DNA from: Eretmocerus hayati
Taxonomy: Eukaryota > Arthropoda > Insecta > Hymenoptera > Aphelinidae
DNA: 64,000 nucleotides
NCBI GenBank assembly: GCA_029851415.1
Contig: CM056742.1
Location: forward strand, 55,609,454-55,673,453
Direction: 5' to 3'
Shown: piece by piece, positions 56,644 to 64,000 of the stretch
Numbering within the stretch: the stretch's first letter is position 1
How the letters are laid out: each line of letters starts with the position of its first letter
Program-made: the position numbers and the translations under genes
The notes under the pieces: generated by a model
What the model was told of the DNA's origin: nothing
Seen by the model: only the letters and a program-made list of their open reading frames with translations
Databases searched by the model: none

Positions 56644-58413
56644 ATTATCTCTAGTATACCGGTCTCAATTGATTTGAGTTCGATTCGAACAGAAAGGCCG
56701 AAGAAAGGGCGCCTCGGTCAAGTTGATGTTCGCGCGCTACTAGGAAATTCATCCGGTCCTTCTACTTCTAATGCTACAAATCATTCAGCTGTATTGAGTC
56801 GTAAAGAAGTATCAAAAAGTGAAGATGATGATTCGAGTGACAATAGTAGCTATTTTCCTAGTAGCGATGAAGAGCCTGATGTCGAAAGCGAGTTCTCGTA
56901 TGATGATAATGACGAGATGTCATCGGCTGCTGAAGAGACAGACGTAGATTCTGGATCTGAAAGCGAGCACAATTCCGATTCGGAAGATGATTGGCACGAT
57001 ATCATCTCAGTCAATCCTGCTCAATCCACTTGGAGAGATAGATTGCTCATTGATGATTACGAGGAAACGACTCCAGCTGAAGTATACCTGAGATTCATTA
57101 CCGAAGGCATGATTGATACCCAGGTTAGAGAAACGAACCGCTTCGCTGAACAGTACATTGCATCGACGCGGTTGAAAGAAAATCGAGAGCTATGATGTGG
57201 ACGCCTACCGACGCGGTCGAGATGAAGAAGTTCTATGGTATGTCCGATCTTTATGAACTCGATCCGTCCTCTCGTTTCTTCAAACCTATTTTCTTTCATT
57301 CATGACAGGTATCAACTTACTCATAGGACTTGTCATATTACCTCGGATAAATCTGTACTAGAATTCAGGTGATTTCTATGGTGTATCGTCGATACAGAAT
57401 ACAATGACTCGAGATCGATACCTTCTGCTACTCAAATTTTGGCATTTCGCGAATAACGATCAGAATATTAGAGAAGATCGACTCTATAGGATAAGAGATT
57501 TCATGGACTCCTTCAACAAGAATTGCTCCGAAATTTTGTTGCCGGGGAGAGAACTTGTAATAGATGAAAGCATGATTCCTTGGAAGATCGCTTAGTATTC
57601 CGCCAGTTCATCAAGAATAAACGTCACAAATATGGAATAAAGCTGTACAAATTATGCTCGAGTTCTGGATATACATTTCATGTAGATATATACGCTGGAG
57701 AAAACGGAGCGTCACCAAATGGAATTACACTGGGTCATGCGCACGCCGTTATCCTCAATTTGTTAGAATCATACCTCGCATGTGATAGAATTTTGAACGC
57801 TGATAATTTTTATACATCAATTCCCCTAGCAGAAAATCTCCAAAATGGTACCTATTTATGCGGCACTCTCAGAAAAAAAACGAATAGGTATCCCACTTGA
57901 GATAAAGGGCAAAACGTTGAAGAAAGGAGAGATTATAGGACTTCAAAATAACAAGGATGTAAGGATTATCAAATGGAAAGACAAAAGAGATATTCTTATG
58001 ATAAGTACAGTGCAAAATCATGGGACTCATTTGATAGAGAGAGACAAAAGAAAGAGAAATGAATTCATTGAGAAACCAAAGTGTGTATTGGATTATAATA
58101 AAGCTAAGAAGGGAGTTGACGTATCCGATCAGATGTCTTCTTATCACAGCTCGCTCCGTAAAGGTATGAAATGCTATCGCAAAACTGGTATGGAAATTAT
58201 TACCGAGTCAGCACTCGTGAACTCTTGACATGTATATTCAACATACATTGTGAAAGAAAATGTGCTCGCGAGCTCATCGCGTCGACTGAAGATGAAGACG
58301 AGCTGGGCGAACAGAAACTGATGCACCGCCATACCTTGGATTATAAAACGGATGCCAGAGCTGAGAGACGAAAATGTAGGGAATGTTACAAAACGTTGAG
58401 ATCCGAAGGCTAG
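56644..58413 (+). pseudogene. piggyBac-like transposase, broken by stops and frameshifts
   Basis: The first open part (to 57195) has a Ser/Asp/Glu-rich acidic N-terminus and the start of the transposase domain. After a shift, WTPTDAVEMKKFYG leads into a likely 71-bp intron (57238-57308, GTATGT...ACAG) and then GINLLIGLVILPRI. A TAG stands where Trp is expected (after INLY). Further shifts lie near 57590, 57885 (A-run) and 58225. The three catalytic Asp contexts survive: VIDESMIPWK, ADNFYTSIPL and GVDVSDQMSSYH. The C-terminal piece ends with a CRECYKTLR fragment of the cysteine-rich domain. It cannot make a working protein. A TTG is the earliest initiator-like codon in this frame, so the true N-terminus is probably upstream. 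Confidence 0.93.
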
Positions 58414-59060
58414 TGTGGATGATGCGAAAAATCAGACCAGAGAAGACGTAACTTTCTGCATAGATTGCCCGAAACCCTACTCTTTGCTTAGACTGTTTCA
58501 ACAAAACTCATAAGACGAAGAAATGATGAGGTATCGATTCTTCATTTATGAAAAATTAGATGATTTTGTGAGATCGGATTTGTTTCAATTGTTGAATTGC
58601 TCCAAATTCTAATAGTTTCATATGTAGTTATGTAGTAATGACAATTTTGAAATGGATAAATAGTTGGAATTTTAATTTCTCAATGCGTGGTTGTGATACT
58701 TGGATAACATGAATGGCGTTCTGTGAATATTTTGATGGCGGCGGGGGGGGGGGGGGTTGAGAGTCTCCATCACATGATTTCCTGTTAACATGAGCAGAAT
58801 CTTTCCGATGATGATTAGGTCACATCCACCCACGAAACACACTCAATTTTTGCGGGGCCCACCGCACCTAAGGAAAACACTTTCCCTCCAGTCCGGCGGG
58901 GCCCACCGGTGGGCCCCGCTGAAATGATGGCACTGCCTGTAAATTATGCCCAGAAAGGTAATATTCCGAGAGATTTGGCTGTCGTTGAAGTAAATGTGAA
59001 GCAAAGCAGGTCCTCGCAATTTAGGACAAAACACCGATTTCAGCCTCCGCAGCGAACGTG

Positions 59061-60357
59061 TTCATTCATCATCAGGACATCTCCACACGTTGAGATCATA
59101 TGACACATCACATGCCAAAGCTCGAGCATAGATGATCATATTCCTAAATCAGTAGAATGGAATTTATTAGGAATGGAATGAATTTTGAGCCCAATATAAC
59201 ATGGTATGCTACACTTCAATGGCTGGACCTATGAAAATTTAACCGAAAGAAACTGTTGAATCTCTGTGAAGCATCAAGAAATGATAGGAAGCACCCTCAA
59301 TGGTTCGAATGAACAAGTTCATAACGCGTAGAGCCACTGTGACTATTTTAATTTTGAATGCCTTCCAAAAGTCCATTCCGTCAGTCATCTGGATTTTCTC
59401 GAAGCATACAATACTGACAGTAAGAAGAAAGTCTAATTTCAATGAATGATCAAGAAGCACACAGTCTCATGAAATATCATTCATCACCTTGATTGTGCTT
59501 CATAACTCGAAGACCAGGACTTTGTCTCAGTGCGTTTACTACATATAGAACAAAACATGATAGCACGCTAAGGACTCAGCTTCCTCACAGAGCTTGCAAA
59601 AAGATGGAGTTATCCAACTCTTAGAGGGACCTATCCTTTTTTATCTGCTAACACTAATCACAAACTTATTGGTCAAGCGTAGTGGAGAGGAGTTTTTGAT
59701 AAGACCATGGTATAGCGAGGTCGCATGCAGAAAATTTGCAAGAATCCAATAGTTGGGCGAAATCGACCGCACTCTGAAAAGTGCTGGAGACTGAGGAACA
59801 TCAAATCGTCACAATAACAGCACTAAAAGCAGCAACATAGCCTCCAGCATCCAGGCTTAACAGCATCGCGTTCGCATGGCAGCACGTCGATGAGGTTATG
59901 GGTCCTACAGGCAGTTGTTATACTTGGCATACCTCACAGAGAACATTTCTATTCGTTGATAACCAGTATGTTTTACTCAATCAAAGCTAGAAAGAGTGAA
60001 ATTTCTAGAGTATGCGAAGAATCGACGAGTTGCGTCGGCTGCTGTGATTTTCTGAAAGCGAAAGACGAGAGTAGGACGAGAGACAGAGAGTAGGCCGGGG
60101 AGGTCCGATCTGCGCAGTAACCTATTTTGCAATAACACAATTTTGAAACGCGTAGAGCCCGAAACTAACACAAAGGCACGCGAAAAAGAATCATTGACGA
60201 ACTCACACCTAGATTTCGGTGACAAGATTCCGTCCAGCCGCGGCCGAGTGCAATAAAAGCGAAGGGAAAAATCTTCACAAAACGAGGATGAAGATTTGAG
60301 TCTGTATATCAGTTCTAGTAATATGATGATCAACGAGTAATTTCCAATGATATGATC
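59061..60357. other. No supported gene
   Basis: Frames up to 118 codons (60333-59977, minus) are without motifs. No repeat ends seen. Confidence 0.45.
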
Positions 60358-61405
60358 AATTTTCGCAAAGCACCTTCGGTCATAGAGCCCAAGAATCAGT
60401 GGAGAAAATCATGATTCGTGCAGTTTGGGCGAGACTGTAGGCTTTGGAGAGTCCCAATGGGCTCAGAACTCCACAGAACTCAGATTCAGGTCCCTAACGA
60501 TAATTTGACCTGGCTCGCGCGCGTGGTGCCGTACGACGCATAGGGCCTCACGTGCAGGTAGTCGGGCCCCTCGGCCGTCCAGTCCTCCCCTGACGTGAAT
60601 ATAGGTATACTCACAACACCAAGCGGCAGCTGCTCCGGGCTGTTGCGTCCCGAAACTCACTTTGAACTCAATTTACTTAAAATCCACGCCGGCAACCTAT
60701 AATTTTCTTAATGTCTTCGGACGCGACGTGCAAAATATTGTCGATTTCTTTTGTCATAATCGATGGTAAAGGTTTAGTTTGCGCGTGGTCTCGTTTATAC
60801 TCGCCGATCCCATAAGAATACACGCATGAGGTTTTTCTCTCTCAAATGATTTTTCTCTCGATTTTCGCCGGCGACCACTTCTTTTCTTGGCGGATTATGA
60901 TTTCTCATAAATTTATCTACGATTTCCAATCACTTTTGGACCCATTCCCAGTTTAGTAAAATCTGCGCGAGCCACCTTAAGATGCTCCGAAAATTCATCC
61001 CAGTCCACCGGTGATGGGGCCCAAAAACCTATCAAATCTTGAATGAAGTCGTTTTACGCGCATTCAAGACTACACCATGGGCTGAAGAGAGTTCTCATGG
61101 TCTCATAACTCTGATGAAGTAGAAGTTCGGTGTCTTTCAATCACCAGAGATGGACAGGGAATTCATTACCAATCAGCCTCCTTAACCATGGGGTTTTTGA
61201 GTCCCATGTCCGAGGGTGCGGACTGGTGTTGAATTTTTAGGCAACTCTAGTGGTTCATGGCTACCTAGGCTAGAGTTTTGTGGAGTTCTGAGTCCATTCG
61301 CACTCCCTAACGCCTAAAGTCTCATCTAAGCTGCACGAATCATGCATTTCAGCAAAATTCCATCGGTTTTTGGTCCCCATGATCAAAGGTGCTGACTGGT
61401 GATGA
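60358..61405. repeat. Inverted-repeat element with ~150-bp arms
   Basis: The segment 60358-60492 is matched by the reverse complement of about 61250-61405; shared words include GATTCGTGCAG and CTCAGAACTCCACA.AACTC. The 760-bp interior is GC-richer in its first half and non-coding. Arms are diverged; the target duplication is not visible. Confidence 0.65.
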
Positions 61406-62049
61406 ATCCTCTGACTATCTCTGACGGTTTACAGGTATTCAGACTATGATTCCATCAAGTCTTGGATGCGCTCAATCATCAACATTCCAGAGGCATTACA
61501 TAGAGAGCACAAAGCTCACTACATGGTATCCGAGTACACTCTGCTTCGGCCCTCGTGCAACCTCAGGCTTAAATATCCAATTCATCTGATTGTGAGTCCC
61601 CGGGTCTTCTCGACCACACCACCCGAGAGTGATGAAAAAGTTATAAGATCCTGTGTACTTCTCAGTCCCGTCGGAGCTCCGCTTATCTTGCTAGCGTCAA
61701 TTCACATTAGCAAAAAATGTCGTATCCCTGCCGTTTCATATAATCTACAACAAGTATATATCCTATGCGAATTCTGAGGCCATTCTTCTGAATTGATAGA
61801 AAGTCAAAGAGGAATGAGCCATTGTTTATTTCCATGCGAATCATTGGAGTGTTCGTGTTTGCTAGCGCAAGCCTCTGCTAGCGTAAATTGACGTATCTCG
61901 AGCTCAAGACTGGCAATATATTCTCCTTTTTGGTGATGAATTAGGAATACAGAAGTAACAAAAAAGATGTGCGTGGTTACCACGCGCGCAGGAAGGCGAG
62001 ACCAACGTGGACCCTCCTGCTATAGCCACATGAATATGCATATGAGTCA
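61406..62049. other. No supported gene
   Basis: A 103-codon plus-strand frame (61466-61777) is present without recognisable motif. Confidence 0.4.
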
Positions 62050-64000
62050 TTTCGGAGCATTTCGGCCAGAGGTGTCACCAGGGGGATCTGGAAAAAATCC
62101 CAAAAAATGTTTTTTCCATCAATACTATGTTTAAAAGGTACAAAAAATTTTTTTGGGATTTTTCCGAAGCCCTCCACGGGCCCACAGAAGGTCTATTTTA
62201 GGCCCTTTCTTGGCCTATTCCTGGAAAATCATAGCTCCCACTAGACTCAATCTTTTCTCACGTAGTTGGGCGCATTTCCTTTGTTAAGACTGGCACTTTT
62301 GGAAAAAGAATAGTCTGGAATCAATCATGCAGCCTAGTAACTTCTAGGAGCTATTTACTGAGAGCAGATTTTAGCGATTTTTGGGCCTGCTTCAAAGCGA
62401 TCTAGCTCCTACTAGACATGTGATAATCGACTTCTGCAGGTGGTCATTTTGAAGGTCTTGGAAAAACCTACAATTTGACGACCTGCAGAAGTCGATTATC
62501 GTACTTCCTGTAGGAGCTTTGTATAGCCGATACAAGTTGAGCAGTTTTGTAAAAACGCCAAACTGTGAGCTCAATTTACAAAAATCGTGTTTTATTCGAC
62601 CCCAAACCTGAGCGGAAATGTTCTTTAAGACGAGCTTTAACGATATTAAAAAGAATCTCGGTGGAGAAATCATCTACTGATTTTTGGCGTACGTTAAAAA
62701 ATACAGTTTTTTGACTTTTTGCTTAAAATGCCGACATACACATGGCTCGCATATGCTTCCATCTGAGTTGTTGTGCACCAATCTAAGTGGAATTACTGCC
62801 CAAAGTACCGCCAAATATGTGTAAGAACTTCCGGAGGCGAGCCTCAAGCCAGAAGGGAGCTGGAGATTCAATCCATCAGGTCCAAAATGGGCATCATTTC
62901 GTCTAATTTCGGGCAGGCAAGCGAGGGTTTGATTCCCCGTGTTTCTGCTCACAAACGAGACGAGTGGCTAGAATGGGGATTCAAACATGTTTTTCCGACA
63001 CAAAATGACGATCTACATACGATCCCGGGGTCAATTTAGCCCTCAATCATCGTCATTTTGCAGTAGAGGCGTAAAACCTGTTCTTACGGAGTTTAACGCC
63101 GTTTGAGGATTGAATGATATCCTAGGCACGAATTGACCCCGGAATCGTGTTTAGATGGTCATTTTGAGTCGGAAAAACATGTTTGAATCCCCATTCGAGC
63201 CACTCGTCTCGTTTGTGAGCAGAAACACGGGGAATCGAGCCCTCGCTCGCCTGCCCGAAATTAGACGAAATAATGCCCATTTCAGACCTGACGGATTGAA
63301 CCTCCAGCTCGCTCCTGGCTTGAGGCTCGCCTCCGGAAGTTCTTACACATATTTGGGGGTACTTTGGGGAGTGATTCCACCTAGATTGGTGCACAACAAC
63401 TCAGATGGAAGTATATGCGAGCCATGCCTATGTCGGCATTTCAAGCAAAAAGTAAAAAAATTGTATTTTTGAACGTACGCCAAAAATCGGGAGATGATTT
63501 CTCCACCGAGATTCTTCTTGATATTGTTAGTGCTTGTCTCGAAGAACATATTCGCCCAGGTTTGGGGTCGAAAAGAAAAAAGCGATTTCTTTTAAATTGA
63601 GCTCAAAGTTTGGCATTTTTACAAAACTGCTCAACTTGTATCGGCTATAGCTCCTACAAAAAGTACGATAATCGACTCCTACAGGTGGTCAAATTGTAGG
63701 TTTTTTCAAAACCTTTGAAATGACTACCTGTAGAAGTCAATTATCCCATGTCTAGTAGGAGCAAGATCGCTTTGAAGCAGGCCCAAAAATCGCTAAAATC
63801 TGCTCTCAGCAAATAGCTTCTAGAAGTTACTAGGCTGCATGATTGATTCCGGACTATCTTTTTTCTCATAGCGCTAGTATCAACAAAAGAAATGCGCCCA
63901 AGTACGTGAAAGAAGATTGAGTCTAGCCGGAGCTATGATTCTCCAAGAGTAGGCCAAAAAAGGGCCTAAAGTAGACCTTCTGTAGGCCCTAGGGCCCGTG
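62050..64000. mobile_element. Large foldback element, cut by the window end
   Basis: The left arm (at least 62172-63045) is the reverse complement of 63120-64000, with the centre near 63080. Both arms contain a secondary hairpin around GATAATCGACT(T/C)CT(G/A)CAGGTGGTCA (62425-62500 and 63665-63745) and a shared GAGGCGAGCCTCAAGCCAG-type phrase. The last bases (GGGCCCGTG) pair with CACGGGCCC at about 62177, so the right end lies outside. The 90-codon frames in the two arms mirror each other and are not taken as genes. Confidence 0.8.

Larger units (their letters stand above)
55359..59060 (+). mobile_element. piggyBac-like DNA transposon, decayed
   Basis: The left end CACGTTCGCTGCGG follows a TTAA (55355-55358); the right end CCGCAGCGAACGTG closes at 59060 and is followed by TTCA, a one-base change from TTAA. 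Just inside both ends lie GC-rich palindromic words (CGGGGCCCACCGGTTGGCCC; GGGGCCCACCGGTGGGCCCC). The 3.7-kb length, TTAA target and a transposase pseudogene fit the piggyBac superfamily. Confidence 0.93.

Noticed and set aside
61466..61777. 103-codon hypothetical gene
   Set aside because: No motif, no neighbours, and ordinary base composition for the region.

Overview
The window reads as a piece of arthropod, most likely insect, genomic DNA. It carries a BEL/Pao LTR retrotransposon, a Penelope-like element, an R1-like LINE, a piggyBac-like element, a tRNA-derived SINE and many foldback/MITE elements, with GT-AG introns and no sign of prokaryotic gene packing. The exact order or species cannot be told from sequence alone. 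I find no intact single-copy host gene; almost everything that can be recognised is a mobile element, a satellite, or a remnant.

Layout. 1-9 kb: mostly unassigned DNA with a decayed minus-strand coding remnant (3.6-5.4 kb), a small foldback of a family with CAAGG ends and TNA target duplications (6.66 kb), another inverted repeat (7.2-7.9 kb) and a pogo/Tigger-type MITE (8.19 kb). 9.6-11.16 kb: 5'-truncated R1-like LINE on the minus strand, one frame with three nonsense codons. 11.2-13.6 kb: array of alternating ~260/~205-bp satellite subunits. 14.45-31.19 kb: a young BEL/Pao element (396-bp LTRs differing at 4 sites, 5-bp target duplication AAAAC). It was hit twice: gag received a 6.1-kb foldback element whose arms are made of 178-bp satellite monomers, and the reverse transcriptase received a 3.1-kb Penelope-like element that carries an inverted copy of its own 3' half.

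32.0-32.9 kb: a 180-bp repeat array. 33.1-53.5 kb: one satellite tract of about 4.6 kb net (higher-order unit about 1.41 kb) stretched to about 20 kb by six insertions: a 1.25-kb foldback, a SINE, two CAAGG foldbacks, a 10.9-kb composite block and a 2.3-kb hairpin with a mariner-like hairpin inside. The 10.9-kb block holds an AT-rich section with ~320-bp repeats, a GC-rich 603/1,206-bp satellite, and a third-level nest (pogo-like element inside a CAAGG foldback). 54.0-54.6 kb: old inverted repeat. 55.36-59.06 kb: decayed piggyBac-like element with possible extra 5' exons. 60.4-61.4 kb and 62.05-64 kb: two further inverted-repeat elements, the last cut by the window edge.

How the parts work together: this is a transposon-on-transposon landscape, not a pathway. 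Two interrupted sequences with known or predictable uninterrupted forms (the BEL coding sequence and the 1.41-kb satellite) act as internal references, which let insertion points and target duplications be read to the base. The most unusual items are the satellite-armed foldback with a different higher-order period in each arm, the CAAGG/TNA foldback group that shares termini and core but not arms, and the self-inverted Penelope-like element with hammerhead-like cores in both arms.
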